Source: Parapedobacter indicus (GTDB lineage: Bacteria; Bacteroidota; Bacteroidia; Sphingobacteriales; Sphingobacteriaceae). From it: a stretch of 64,000 nt of DNA. The stretch is from contig NZ_FOQO01000005.1 in NCBI RefSeq assembly GCF_900113765.1, positions 1 through 64,000 on the forward strand, given 5' to 3'. Positions 28,501 to 37,699 of this stretch are shown here, piece by piece. Positions within the stretch are counted from its first letter, which is position 1. Every line of letters begins with the position of its first letter. The position numbers and the translations under genes were made by a program. The notes beneath the pieces were generated by a model. It was not told the DNA's origin, did no database searches, and saw only the letters and a program-made list of their open reading frames with translations.

Positions 28501-28742
28501 TCCGCAACATCACGCTGGGTTACAATTTTGCCCAAACGTTCTTGAAACGGTGGAACGTACGCGCCGTCCGGCTGTTTGTCATGGCCGACAATCTCCATAC
28601 ATTCACCGATTATCCCGGTGCCAATCCCGAAGCGAACAATGCCGGGGGTTCCGACGCGGGCGAAAACACCCGACCAGGCACCGATTATGGCGGATACCCG
28701 TTGTCTAAACGGTTTACTTTCGGAATAAACGCTTCTTTTTAG
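25551..28742 (+). CDS. SusC/RagA family TonB-linked outer-membrane transporter
   Basis: A 1063-aa outer-membrane importer that works with a SusD lipoprotein to take up glycans or peptides. In order: signal peptide ending near GHAQ, a short Ser/Thr/Pro/Asp-rich linker, CarboxypepD_reg-like domain (VVKGKVTNENGTALAGVTIG), plug (LEEVVVIGYGTVQRQNLTGA, IRGLNSITASSNPLYVIDGI, DASASAIYGARGGNGVVVIT) and barrel ending in Phe. Its susD follows 17 nt later. No enzyme or regulator gene is next to the pair, so the substrate is unknown. Confidence 0.94.
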   Translation: MVKRMGKKVLIPIMICWISCTWLTGHAQQGTLKQRTAPQDTSARPRDTTLSDSAQKVVKGKVTNENGTALAGVTIGIKGSETQTQSDDQGAFEIRSSTDSAVVLTFSMLGFEPFEIPMSVANGQTIVLMPSEAKTLEEVVVIGYGTVQRQNLTGAVSSLEGDAFQNNAITNTEDGIAGKIAGVRVSQRTGGPGKAANIKIRGLNSITASSNPLYVIDGIPQDHMRNVNPRDIASMEVLKDASASAIYGARGGNGVVVITTKSGASGATQVDFSSYAGFQEADRFLPMMDTREYTAYIRYLRDSRFQQTGGDLSLPISSRPAEYQYPEGYTNPASLPDNNWQDIVYQRAPMQNYALTVSGGGDVGTFLLSGSYLNQDGVMQYTGFERYNLRANTNFNIGDKIKVGTNVAASFNRMDDPETDGKESNAHYALAMPPVVGIEQNTEATGYSPAQTYINPLARLREMTARAKASELQINSFAEYLPIEGMTLRSQIGYISAHAAYNEFTPANVNRGAQANGYASSTDNYSFSIQNTATYRPNLGENHALELLLGQSYENIRQEILAAAGDGYPNDLLPTLNNANNPTLASTTIGESAVTSFFGRAHYQFLDKYLLSISARYDGSSRFGANNKWGLFPAVSAGWKINGEPFLQDAEWLTLLKIRASIGKAGNDRIGNYEHISLLGFQDYNLNGKLVNGLVPSNIANQNLSWETTVSRDIGLDFWLFDNRIRLTADVYFNKTTDLLLNVPVTRVSGFSTIRRNVGEVENKGFELELTTQNIKTENFTWETSANFSRNNNSVLALAPGIDQLIMLSTLNDFNAYATIVGQPIGSFYMYKTDGVLLPEDFDADGNALVPIVNGQLEGNLKIVDLNNDGQINEQDHTIVGNAQPDFLWGLSSRLTYQGFDFSFDIQGQQGGDLFYLGRRGFNNGLGEGTNQYRDWLHAYKPAAYAANIPDGIDMGWDGKTPSVVGVNPPYNDTWIYDATFVRIRNITLGYNFAQTFLKRWNVRAVRLFVMADNLHTFTDYPGANPEANNAGGSDAGENTRPGTDYGGYPLSKRFTFGINASF

Positions 28743-28759
28743 CAATAGCTCATGCAACT

Positions 28760-30244
28760 ATGAAAAATTCCAAGACGATGAATATCTGCAATTTGCTAGG
28801 TCTATTGATGCTTGCCGTGTTTTTGGGTTTCAATGCTTGCAACAAAGACCTCGAGCTGACCCCGGAATCGGCATACAACACCGAAGATTTTTATCAAACC
28901 ATCAACGATTTTCGGCAGGCGTTGTTCGGTGCCTACGGAGGCTTGCGTTCCGTACATGGTTTTGATTATCCGATGATGATGGAAAGCCTGAGTGACAACG
29001 TCAACACCCTGCAAAATACGACCAACAATCCACTTGCGCGTTTTGGCTTTACACCGGGCGACGACCGCATCCTAGGTGTGTGGGCAGCCTATTGGAGCGT
29101 GATCAACCGCACCAACAACATCCTGGACCAGATCGATGGCGGTGAATTTCCGAACGAGGAAACAAGAGCCATTATGAAAGGCGAGACACAGTTTATCCGC
29201 GGATACTGCTATTTCCAACTAGGCTGGATTTTCGGCGGGCTGCCCCTCATCGACCACGTGATGACTGCAGAAGAAATCGCGACGGTTGCGCGCAGCAGCC
29301 AAGCAGAGACCTTTGCTTTTGCCGTTGCCGACCTGGAGGCAGCCGCCGCCGCGCTGCCTGAAAGCCAGGGTGGAGACAACCTCGGCCGGGCAACCCGCTA
29401 CGCCGCCAAGGCTATTCTTGCACGGCTGCATCTATTCACCCAAAATTACGACGCCGCGCGCCCGCTGCTCGAAGAGATCCTCACCTATGACGGGCTGAGC
29501 CCGTTCGAACAATTCTCTGACTGCTTCCTGAATACGCGCGACAACGGATCGGAACATGTCTTCCAGATCCAATATACGTCTGGTCTGAACAGCCAGGGCA
29601 ACCCACTGGTTTATTCACTTGTGCCGGAAAACCTTCGTTCCGACCAGTTTCCGCAGGGTGGCCGCTCCACGTGGCTTGCGGTTTCCAACGACTTGTACGA
29701 AGCATATGACACGACGGATGTACGTCGCGACTTTACGATCCAGAAGGGCTATGCAACTGCCAACAATGTGATAGACAGCCTCACCTTGCTTTTCATCAAA
29801 TACGCACACGGAACGGTTCCTCCCAACAACCTCGATAACGATGTAAACCTTTCGATCGTGCGCATCACCGACGTACAGTTGATGTACGCAGAAGTACTCA
29901 ATGAAATGGAATATATACCCGATGGAGAAGCCTTTATGCTGCTCAACACCGTGCGAGGCCGTGCCGGATTAGATACCCTAACGAGCGCGGAGATACCCGA
30001 CCAGCAGGCATTCCGCGATACACTTTTCAAAGAAAGACGCTTGGAATTTGCGGGTGAAGCGCTGCGCTGGTTTGACATCGTACGTCAGGGACCCGAGCGG
30101 GCTGCCGCCATCATGAATGCTTTTCTGGCCAGAGAAGAAGAAGGGGGTGGTTCACTCACCTTCGATCCCAAGTACCTGTTGATGCCCATTCCCGACAGCG
30201 AAATGCGCACCAATCCGGCTTTGGAACAAAACCCCGGCTATTGA
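28760..30244 (+). CDS. RagB/SusD family nutrient-binding outer-membrane lipoprotein
   Basis: A 494-aa surface lipoprotein, lid of the adjacent SusC transporter. The lipobox is GFNAC (C27), with TPESAYNTEDFYQTINDF after it. TPR-like helices include GETQFIRGYCYFQLGWIFGG, ATRYAAKAILARLHLFTQNY and the SusD C-terminal LFKERRLEFAGEALRWFDIV, ending NPALEQNPGY. The stop overlaps the convergent typA by 7 nt. Confidence 0.94.
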   Translation: MKNSKTMNICNLLGLLMLAVFLGFNACNKDLELTPESAYNTEDFYQTINDFRQALFGAYGGLRSVHGFDYPMMMESLSDNVNTLQNTTNNPLARFGFTPGDDRILGVWAAYWSVINRTNNILDQIDGGEFPNEETRAIMKGETQFIRGYCYFQLGWIFGGLPLIDHVMTAEEIATVARSSQAETFAFAVADLEAAAAALPESQGGDNLGRATRYAAKAILARLHLFTQNYDAARPLLEEILTYDGLSPFEQFSDCFLNTRDNGSEHVFQIQYTSGLNSQGNPLVYSLVPENLRSDQFPQGGRSTWLAVSNDLYEAYDTTDVRRDFTIQKGYATANNVIDSLTLLFIKYAHGTVPPNNLDNDVNLSIVRITDVQLMYAEVLNEMEYIPDGEAFMLLNTVRGRAGLDTLTSAEIPDQQAFRDTLFKERRLEFAGEALRWFDIVRQGPERAAAIMNAFLAREEEGGGSLTFDPKYLLMPIPDSEMRTNPALEQNPGY

Positions 30245-32043
30245 AATCTCTTCGCGTTGACCTTCCGCTCGTTTTCCGTCAGGAAGATTTTCCGGAGCCG
30301 GATACTTTTGGGTGTCACCTCGATGTACTCGTCCGCCTGGATGTATTCCATAGATTCTTCGAGTGAAAATTTGATAGCCGGTGCAATGCGTACGTTATCG
30401 TCGCTGCCCGAGGCACGCATATTGGTGAGCTGCTTGCCTTTTACCAGATTCACAACCAGGTCGTTGTCGCGGATATGCTCACCCACGATCTGCCCCTCGT
30501 AGACGTCTACGCCAGGGTCCACGAAGAAACGACCGCGGTCCTGTAATTTGTCGATGGAATAAGCCGTGGTCTGCCCCTTTTCCATCGATACCAATACACC
30601 TGCCAAGCGGCCGGGAATGATACCTTTCCAAGGTTCATACGCTTTAAAACGGTGCGCCATTACAGCCTCTCCCGCCGTGGCAGTCAATACGTTATTCCGC
30701 AGGCCGATGATGCCCCGCGAGGGGATGTCAAACTCAAGGTGTTGCATATCGCCCTTGGTTTCCATGATCAACAGCTCACCTTTGCGCTGCGTCACCAGCT
30801 CTATTACCTTACCGGATACTTCGGCAGGCACATCCACCACCAGCGTTTCAATAGGCTCGCATTTTACACCGTCGATCTCTTTGATGATTACCTGAGGCTG
30901 CCCCACCTGCAATTCGTAGCCTTCACGGCGCATGGTCTCAATCAATACCGACAAGTGAAGAATCCCCCTACCGTATACCAGGTACGAATCGGGCGACTCC
31001 GTAGGCACCACCTTCAAGGCAAGATTTTTTTCCGTCTCTTTATACAGGCGCTCCTGAAGGTGGCGTGAAGTGACAAACTTGCCTTCTTTGCCGAAAAACG
31101 GTGAAGTATTGATGGTGAAAAGCATGTTCATCGTCGGTTCGTCGATCTTGATAACCGCGAGTTGTTCCGGATTATCAAAATCAGCGATCGTATCGCCGAT
31201 GTCAAACCCTTCAATGCCGACCACTGCACAAATGTCGCCTGCTTTGACCTCCTGTACTTTTACACGGCCAAGACCTTCAAACGTATGTAACTCTTTGACA
31301 CGAGACTTCACGATTTTTCCATCACGCTTCACCAGCGATACCGGTTGGTTTTCTTTGACGGAACCACGGGCCACACGGCCAATCGCGATGCGCCCCACGA
31401 AAGAGGAATAATCCAGCGAAGTAACCTGCATCTGCAGGGTACCTTCATTGTAGGGTGCGGCAGGGATATGTTCCAGGATCGCTTCCAGCAGATCGGTAAA
31501 ATCTTCCTTGGGCTGCTTCCAATCGGTAGACATCCACCCCTGCTTGGATGAACCATAAAGCACCGGAAAATCCAACTGCTCTTCTGTGGCATCCAGGCTG
31601 AAAAACAGATCGAACACCGCCTCGTAAACCTCGTCGGGCCGGCAATTTTCCTTATCGACCTTATTGACCACCACAATCGGTTTCAATCCCAGGCCAAGTG
31701 CCTTCTGCGTCACAAAGCGGGTCTGCGGCATGGGGCCTTCAAAAGCATCCACGAGCAGAATAACCCCGTCTGCCATCTTCAGCACCCGTTCCACCTCTCC
31801 GCCGAAGTCGGCGTGGCCCGGCGTATCAATGATATTGATTTTGACATCCTTGTATTTTACCGATACGTTTTTTGACACAATGGTAATACCTCTCTCGCGT
31901 TCGAGGTCGTTGTTGTCCAGGATGAGCTCACCGCTCTGCTCGTTCTCACGGAAAAGGTTGGTGAAGTGAAGGATTTTATCTACCAGGGTGGTCTTGCCGT
32001 GGTCAACGTGTGCAATGATTGCTATATTTCTGATTTTCTGCAT
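30238..32043 (-). CDS. typA: Ribosome-associated translational GTPase TypA/BipA
   Basis: A 601-aa translational GTPase involved in ribosome assembly and stress or cold adaptation. G motifs are AHVDHGKTTLVDK, RERGITI, DTPGHADFGGEVERV and NKVDKE, followed by EF-G-like domains II, III and V and the BipA-specific C-terminus (about 480-601). A TACCTTTG box on the minus strand (32075-32082) lies about 31 nt before the ATG and probably belongs to its promoter. Confidence 0.96.
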   Translation of the reverse strand: MQKIRNIAIIAHVDHGKTTLVDKILHFTNLFRENEQSGELILDNNDLERERGITIVSKNVSVKYKDVKINIIDTPGHADFGGEVERVLKMADGVILLVDAFEGPMPQTRFVTQKALGLGLKPIVVVNKVDKENCRPDEVYEAVFDLFFSLDATEEQLDFPVLYGSSKQGWMSTDWKQPKEDFTDLLEAILEHIPAAPYNEGTLQMQVTSLDYSSFVGRIAIGRVARGSVKENQPVSLVKRDGKIVKSRVKELHTFEGLGRVKVQEVKAGDICAVVGIEGFDIGDTIADFDNPEQLAVIKIDEPTMNMLFTINTSPFFGKEGKFVTSRHLQERLYKETEKNLALKVVPTESPDSYLVYGRGILHLSVLIETMRREGYELQVGQPQVIIKEIDGVKCEPIETLVVDVPAEVSGKVIELVTQRKGELLIMETKGDMQHLEFDIPSRGIIGLRNNVLTATAGEAVMAHRFKAYEPWKGIIPGRLAGVLVSMEKGQTTAYSIDKLQDRGRFFVDPGVDVYEGQIVGEHIRDNDLVVNLVKGKQLTNMRASGSDDNVRIAPAIKFSLEESMEYIQADEYIEVTPKSIRLRKIFLTENERKVNAKRFQ

Positions 32044-32144
32044 CCAGCAAACTATTTGTCAATTTTTGAGGGCGCAAAGGTAGAGAAATTCTTTGAAAAT
32101 CAGGATATTTTTTTCAGAAGCCCTTGGCAGACCGCGCTTTTGCA

Positions 32145-33332
32145 TTAAATAACCTTTAAGTCTTTCCCTACCTTTGTAAAGGCGCCGATGGCTTTATCCA
32201 AATGGTGTTGCTCATGGGCGGCCGAGAGCTGTACCCGGATGCGTGCTTTTCCCTGGGGTACCACCGGATAATAGAAGCCGATCACGTAAATACCTTCTTC
32301 CAGCATCCTGGCAGCAAATTCCTGGGCCAAAGGCGCCTCGTAGAGCATCACAGGCACGATCGGGTGCACACCCGGCTTGATGTCAAACCCTACCGCGGTC
32401 ATTTTCTCCCGGAAATAGCGGGTATTCGATGCTAGCTTATCGCGTAACTCGGTGGTTTCGCTTAGCATATCCAACACGGCGATGGATGCTCCCGCAATAG
32501 CCGGCGCCAGGGTGTTGGAAAAAAGATACGGGCGGGAGCGCTGGCGCAATAGGTCGATGATTTCCCTGCGGCCGGAGGTGAATCCTCCGGAAGCACCTCC
32601 CAACGCTTTGCCAAGCGTACTCGTAATAATGTCTATCCGATCCATCACACCATGCAGCTCATGCGTTCCACGCCCTGTTTTGCCGATAAACCCGGTACAA
32701 TGCGATTCGTCAATCATCACCAGTGCTTCATATCGGTCTGCGAGGTCGCAGATTTTATCTAGCGGCGCCACACTGCCATCCATCGAAAAGGCTCCGTCGG
32801 TGACAATGATGCGGTGGCGGGCTCCCTTTGCCGCTTTGAGCTGCGTTTCCAAATCGACCATGTCACAGTTTTTATAGCGGAAGCGCTGTGCTTTACACAG
32901 CCGCACCCCGTCAATAATGGACGCATGATTCAGCTCATCGGAAATGATCGCATCTTCGGCACCAAACAACGGCTCAAATACCCCACCATTGGCATCGAAT
33001 GCAGCCGCATAAAGAATGGTATCTTCGGTTCCGAGAAACGCTGATATTTTAGCTTCCAGTATTTTATGAATATCTTGCGTACCGCAAATGAAACGGACGG
33101 ATGACATGCCGTATCCGTGCGTATCAATCGTTTTTTTTGCTGCCTCGATTACGTTGGGATGGGAGGATAGTCCTAAGTAGTTGTTCGCACAGAAGTTAAT
33201 CACTTCCGCCCCGCTTTGGATCTTGATATCGGCCCCCTGTGGGGTCACGATGATGCGTTCGGTCTTGTATAATCCTGCATCTTTGATGGATTGCAGTTCC
33301 TGCTGCAATACGGGTTGGAGGGTCTTGTACAT
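32145..33332 (-). CDS. kbl: Glycine C-acetyltransferase (2-amino-3-ketobutyrate CoA ligase)
   Basis: PLP enzyme cleaving 2-amino-3-ketobutyrate with CoA to glycine and acetyl-CoA in threonine degradation. The 395-aa length is normal. PLP lysine K242 is in [14 protein letters not shown]; cofactor-binding residues are in [13 protein letters not shown] and [16 protein letters not shown]. It could in principle be another alpha-oxoamine synthase, such as serine palmitoyltransferase, but the overall match is to Kbl. No threonine dehydrogenase gene is adjacent. A TACTTTTG box lies 4 nt before the ATG. Confidence 0.9.
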   Translation of the reverse strand: MYKTLQPVLQQELQSIKDAGLYKTERIIVTPQGADIKIQSGAEVINFCANNYLGLSSHPNVIEAAKKTIDTHGYGMSSVRFICGTQDIHKILEAKISAFLGTEDTILYAAAFDANGGVFEPLFGAEDAIISDELNHASIIDGVRLCKAQRFRYKNCDMVDLETQLKAAKGARHRIIVTDGAFSMDGSVAPLDKICDLADRYEALVMIDESHCTGFIGKTGRGTHELHGVMDRIDIITSTLGKALGGASGGFTSGRREIIDLLRQRSRPYLFSNTLAPAIAGASIAVLDMLSETTELRDKLASNTRYFREKMTAVGFDIKPGVHPIVPVMLYEAPLAQEFAARMLEEGIYVIGFYYPVVPQGKARIRVQLSAAHEQHHLDKAIGAFTKVGKDLKVI

Positions 33333-33470
33333 AGGACAAAAGTAAAAAAGTTACCCATCAAAAGTAAGAAGTTAAAATCATATCTCCGATCAGAGTCGTG
33401 TCTCGACTAAGAAATAATCGGATTGATGAGGCCGGCGTAGGCAGCCGAAAGAAATCGCTATCTTTGCGCC

Positions 33471-34784
33471 ATGGCACGTGAAATCTACGAAACTAAACGA
33501 AAAGCACTACAAATCAATCTAAATGGGGAAATCTATGGAACGTTTGCCGAGATCGGTGCCGGACAGGAGGTGGCCCGTAATTTTTTCAATGCGGGAGCAG
33601 CTTCTGGCACCATTGCCAAAACCATGTCGGCCTACGATATGGCTTTCAGCGATGCCATTTATGGCGCCGAGGACGCTGGGAGATACGTGAGCCGATCGAG
33701 ACTACGCAAAATGCTTGAACACGAATACGAGCTACTTACCGAAAGACTAACCGGTGAAAAATATCAAAATAAGCGGTTGTTTGCCTTTGCCAACACGGTC
33801 GCCGCGCTCAACTTTAACAAGACAAACGAACCGCATGGCTGGATCGGCATCCGCTTTCAGCACGAAGTGGGTGACGCCCCCAACGAGATCATCATTCACG
33901 TCCGGCTGCTGGACAGCGACAACCTATTGCAACAAAAAGTACTAGGTGTATTGGGTGTCAATCTTGTTTTTGCTGCCTACTATTATACCCACGATGTGCA
34001 GACGATGATCGAATCGCTTGCCGATAACCTGTCGCCCGGTGCAGTTCAAATCGATCTGGTCAAAGTTAACGGACCGGCTTTCAAGGACGTAAACGAACGG
34101 CTCATCAACCTCTACCTCATTGCAAAGGGCTTTTCCAAGGCTGCCATATTTAATCCGCAGGGCTTAGCCTACCAAAGCAAAGATTTCCTTTATAAAAAGG
34201 ATATTATGATCTTGCGTACCAAGTACCGGCAAAAATCTAATCCACATTTTGACCTGTTTAACCTAGCGGTTGAGCAGTTTAAGCGCAATCTCCAACTATC
34301 CGACGACAACGTGGTGGTGATGATCGAAGTACTGATGAGCAATGTACTCGATCAGACGCCTCAATTTACACCGGATGACCTCCATTATTTCGCCGAACGT
34401 GCCGAATATCTCTGTAGTACGGGCAATCATATTTTGGTATCCAATTTCACGCGCAACCACTACTTGGCGGAATATTTATCTCAGTTTAAGCCGCGGAACA
34501 TGGGGATTTCCACAAACATTTCTAACTTGCGCAATATTTTCAACTCCAAACAATACAATAAGGGTAATTATACCGATGAGTTACTGGCATATGTAAGTGG
34601 GCTGTTCAGTAAAAATGTAAAACTCTATGCGTACCCCTATCTTAATAAAGAGGATAATCAGATTATTACTACTGCCAATATGCCCGTATCAGAGGAAGCG
34701 CGCCCACTTTTTGAATTCCTCGTTAAGAATAGGTACATCATCGATATTGAAGGATACGATGAGCGGCATGTGAAGACGGTTTAA
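33471..34784 (+). CDS. Conserved protein of unknown function
   Basis: A 437-aa soluble protein I do not recognise functionally. No signal peptide, membrane segment or known catalytic motif is seen. The N-terminus (GEIYGTFAEIGAGQEVARNF, ASGTIAKTMSAYDM, IYGAEDAGRYV) looks strongly conserved in style, with an FANTVAALNF segment near residue 105. A TATCTTTG promoter box ends 4 nt before the ATG, so the mRNA is probably leaderless. idi follows 10 nt downstream and may be cotranscribed, which gives no firm clue to function. Confidence 0.8.
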   Translation: MAREIYETKRKALQINLNGEIYGTFAEIGAGQEVARNFFNAGAASGTIAKTMSAYDMAFSDAIYGAEDAGRYVSRSRLRKMLEHEYELLTERLTGEKYQNKRLFAFANTVAALNFNKTNEPHGWIGIRFQHEVGDAPNEIIIHVRLLDSDNLLQQKVLGVLGVNLVFAAYYYTHDVQTMIESLADNLSPGAVQIDLVKVNGPAFKDVNERLINLYLIAKGFSKAAIFNPQGLAYQSKDFLYKKDIMILRTKYRQKSNPHFDLFNLAVEQFKRNLQLSDDNVVVMIEVLMSNVLDQTPQFTPDDLHYFAERAEYLCSTGNHILVSNFTRNHYLAEYLSQFKPRNMGISTNISNLRNIFNSKQYNKGNYTDELLAYVSGLFSKNVKLYAYPYLNKEDNQIITTANMPVSEEARPLFEFLVKNRYIIDIEGYDERHVKTV

Positions 34785-34794
34785 TTAATGGTTA

Positions 34795-35307
34795 ATGAAG
34801 AGAGAACAAGTCATATTGGTTAATGAGCAGGATGAGGTCCTTGGTACCATGGAAAAGCTGGAAGCTCATCAGAAAGGCTTACTCCACCGGGCCATCAGTG
34901 TGTTTATATTTGATAGCCAGGGCCGCTTGCTGCTCCAACAGCGGGCGGCTGATAAATATCACAGTGCTGGGCAATGGACTAATACCTGCTGTAGCCACCC
35001 GGCCCCCGGTGAGCCTGCGCTTGATGCCGCCTATCGCCGACTGGAAGAAGAAATGGGCATGCAGGTTCCGTTGACATTTGCCTTTACATTTCGCTACCGC
35101 GCCCCATTTGACAACGGTTTGATGGAACATGAGTTGGATCATGTCTTCATCGGATATGCCGACCACTCTCCTGTACCCAACCCTGCAGAAGTGGCGGCTT
35201 ATCGATGGGTAGATCGTGCGACGATTGACCGTGAAAACAGAAAAAAACCGGAAGACTATACTGCGTGGTTTAAATTGATTTACGGCAAAGTCTTCGATCA
35301 AGCCTGA
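34795..35307 (+). CDS. idi: Isopentenyl-diphosphate delta-isomerase, type 1
   Basis: Interconverts IPP and DMAPP in isoprenoid synthesis. The 170-aa Nudix-fold enzyme has the catalytic cysteine in QWTNTCCSHP (C66), the acidic metal and catalytic residues in HELDHVF (E113) and the Nudix-like RRLEEEMG helix. Length fits the type 1 family. It sits 10 nt after the unknown 437-aa gene and converges on the 188-aa hypothetical gene. Confidence 0.95.
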   Translation: MKREQVILVNEQDEVLGTMEKLEAHQKGLLHRAISVFIFDSQGRLLLQQRAADKYHSAGQWTNTCCSHPAPGEPALDAAYRRLEEEMGMQVPLTFAFTFRYRAPFDNGLMEHELDHVFIGYADHSPVPNPAEVAAYRWVDRATIDRENRKKPEDYTAWFKLIYGKVFDQA

Positions 35308-35316
35308 TCAAACCTC

Positions 35317-35883
35317 TCAATGTAGCCGTTTAGTGAGTTGCTCTTCGACTGCCTTATATACCTGAAGGGGCTTTTGATTCCGCCAGCTAAGGTCATCCAA
35401 TTTGCCGCCGAAGTTGATAAAATAATCGATGTTTCCCGACTTAAATTCATCGATTACATGATCACGGAAATTGATGCCCGCTATCCAGCCATCCTCAATA
35501 TCCTGAAACCACTCTTCGTAATAACAGTCATCCGAAGCATGAAAATTGAGTACATTTTCACCGATCAGGATAAACTTATTGATCCCCGCACTTACCATCA
35601 AATCGATCACTTCTCGTTTGAGCAGCATGATGTCATTGTATATCGCGTCATTCCACTCGCCGATCAGCTCAATAATGGCATAACCCCGCTGATAATCTGC
35701 AAACAGAACTTTTAAATATAACGTGTTGGAACCAAAGTTGTCCCATTGCGGGTGAAGCAGGAAATTGTATATCTGCTTGTCAAATTCAAACTCATTGTAT
35801 TCTATGCCGTAAAACGGTGACAACTCGTCTTCGGCAGCGATGTAATCGTCTCTCCAGCGGTAATAGGGTTCTATCTCGTGCAT
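35317..35883 (-). CDS. Conserved hypothetical protein
   Basis: A 188-aa acidic, soluble protein with no signal peptide and many aromatic residues (MHEIEPYYRWRDDYIAAEDE, WFQDIEDGWIAGINFRDHVI). The central part (AIIELIGEWNDAIYNDIMLL, INKFILIGENVLNFH) suggests an alpha/beta fold. I recognise no functional domain. It is read convergent to idi, 9 nt away. Confidence 0.7.
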   Translation of the reverse strand: MHEIEPYYRWRDDYIAAEDELSPFYGIEYNEFEFDKQIYNFLLHPQWDNFGSNTLYLKVLFADYQRGYAIIELIGEWNDAIYNDIMLLKREVIDLMVSAGINKFILIGENVLNFHASDDCYYEEWFQDIEDGWIAGINFRDHVIDEFKSGNIDYFINFGGKLDDLSWRNQKPLQVYKAVEEQLTKRLH

Positions 35884-36094
35884 CGCCTTATGTATTTATT
35901 TTGCAAAAATGGGAATATTTCGTCAGAAAATAAATTGTCCTTATCCCTAAGGGCCCGATGGAACCTACGGGGCTATCACTTTTTGCGATAAGCGCTGGTT
36001 TTACCCGTCGAGGTAAATCCTTTTTTTGTAAATTTTGCATCCTACAGGTAAAAAATGAGGGAAACTATTTAATTTAGCGCGTGTTATCAAGCAT

Positions 36095-37687
36095 ATGCGC
36101 AAGGAAACCAAAAGAAATTTATTTATGGCTGCTACGTATGGTGCAGCATTATCGCTGGGTCTCCTGCTTGGGCAAAATTACGCCGATGAAAACACCCATT
36201 CGGGTACGAACAGTTTGCTGCCCTTGGGGATGACCGATAAAACCGGTAAAGTACAGCGCATGATCGACCTCATTGCCGAAAACTATGTCGACAGCGTAAA
36301 TATCGATCAATTACAGAATCTCGCGGCCGACGAGCTAGTGAAGCAATTGGATCCGCATTCTGAATACCTCAGACCAAATCAAGCGCTGAAACAGCATGAA
36401 GCCCTCGAAGGAAGTTTCGAAGGTATCGGCATTGAATATTATAATCTGAACGACACGCTGATGACGGTAGGCCTGGTGACGGGTGGCCCTGCTCAACAAG
36501 CAGGTATGCGTGTAGGAGACAAATTGATTGCGATTAACGGAGACACCGTGGCAGGCGTCAACATCTCAGAAAAAGCCATTGAAGCGAAGGTTCGTGGCCG
36601 CCGGGGAACTACCCTCGAAATCACGATAAACCGTAATGGTAAAAGCTTACCCCTACCACTAAAAGTAGTACGTGACCGGGTAGACGTGAGCAGTATCGAC
36701 GCTGCATACATCCTAGACACCGCAACAGCTTACATTAAAATTAGGCGCTTTGGTGCGAAAACCTCCGACGATTTCAAAAGCACGCTTCAGCGGCTCAAAA
36801 AACAGGGAGCACAGCAGCTTATTCTAGACCTCCGCGAAAATGGGGGCGGATATTTTAATGCAGCCACCGCATTGGCCAGCCAGTTTTTTGCCGATAAGCG
36901 GCTGATTGTGTATACCGAAGGTGCCCACGAACCTCGAACCGATTATTATTCCAGTGCAGATGGCATATTTGGCAACGGCGATTTGGCTGTCCTCATCGAT
37001 GAGCAGTCGGCATCGGCAAGCGAAATCGTCGCGGGAGCCATTCAAGATCTGGAACGGGGTATTATCATCGGTAGGCCATCGTACGGAAAAGCTTTGGTGC
37101 AAGAGCAATTTGGGTTTGGCGACGGTTCGGCGCTTAATCTGACCGTGGCACGCTATTATACACCATCGGGAAGGTGCATTCAAAAATCATACACAAACCC
37201 CAGAATTAAAGCCCTTCAAAAACAAAAAGGAGATGTGTCCGATTCGGGATCGCGAGCCAGCGATACGGTCAGCTTTACGACCCTATCGGGCAAACATGTA
37301 TACGCGGGCGGTGGAATCTCACCCGATATATGGGTGTCCATAGACAGCAGCAAAATCAGCGCACTCTACCGGAATATCCGTGCGGCGAACCTTATCGAAG
37401 ACTATGTGTACGGCAAATTGACAAAGTCCTTGCCAGCTTATTCTGTAGAAAATTACCTGAAAGGATATTTTCTGCCTGATCGGGAATATCTTGATTTTTT
37501 GCAATATGTACAAGACAATGGCGTCGACTACACTTTCAAAGAGGCTAACCGGATAAAACCGATGGTACGCAGTGACATTGAGGCCTTATTGGGCCGCTAC
37601 TACTTTGGCAACGAAGCCTTTTTTAAAGTCCGAAACCGTTCAGATAAGGTGTTGGCAGAAGCACTAATTGCGCTGCAAGCTAATTGA
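36095..37687 (+). CDS. S41 family C-terminal processing peptidase
   Basis: A 530-aa periplasmic serine protease anchored by an N-terminal segment (residues about 8-27). In order: helical N-terminal domain (IAENYVDSVNIDQLQ, LVKQLDPHSEYL), PDZ domain (about 95-185, GGPAQQAGMRVGDKLIAING) and S41 catalytic domain. The catalytic dyad is Ser307 in EQSASASEIVAG and Lys332 in RPSYGKALVQ, 25 residues apart as in CtpA/Prc. A C-terminal helical extension follows. It cleaves protein C-termini in the envelope; the substrate is unknown. Confidence 0.93.
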   Translation: MRKETKRNLFMAATYGAALSLGLLLGQNYADENTHSGTNSLLPLGMTDKTGKVQRMIDLIAENYVDSVNIDQLQNLAADELVKQLDPHSEYLRPNQALKQHEALEGSFEGIGIEYYNLNDTLMTVGLVTGGPAQQAGMRVGDKLIAINGDTVAGVNISEKAIEAKVRGRRGTTLEITINRNGKSLPLPLKVVRDRVDVSSIDAAYILDTATAYIKIRRFGAKTSDDFKSTLQRLKKQGAQQLILDLRENGGGYFNAATALASQFFADKRLIVYTEGAHEPRTDYYSSADGIFGNGDLAVLIDEQSASASEIVAGAIQDLERGIIIGRPSYGKALVQEQFGFGDGSALNLTVARYYTPSGRCIQKSYTNPRIKALQKQKGDVSDSGSRASDTVSFTTLSGKHVYAGGGISPDIWVSIDSSKISALYRNIRAANLIEDYVYGKLTKSLPAYSVENYLKGYFLPDREYLDFLQYVQDNGVDYTFKEANRIKPMVRSDIEALLGRYYFGNEAFFKVRNRSDKVLAEALIALQAN

Positions 37688-37699
37688 AAGCATCTGTCT

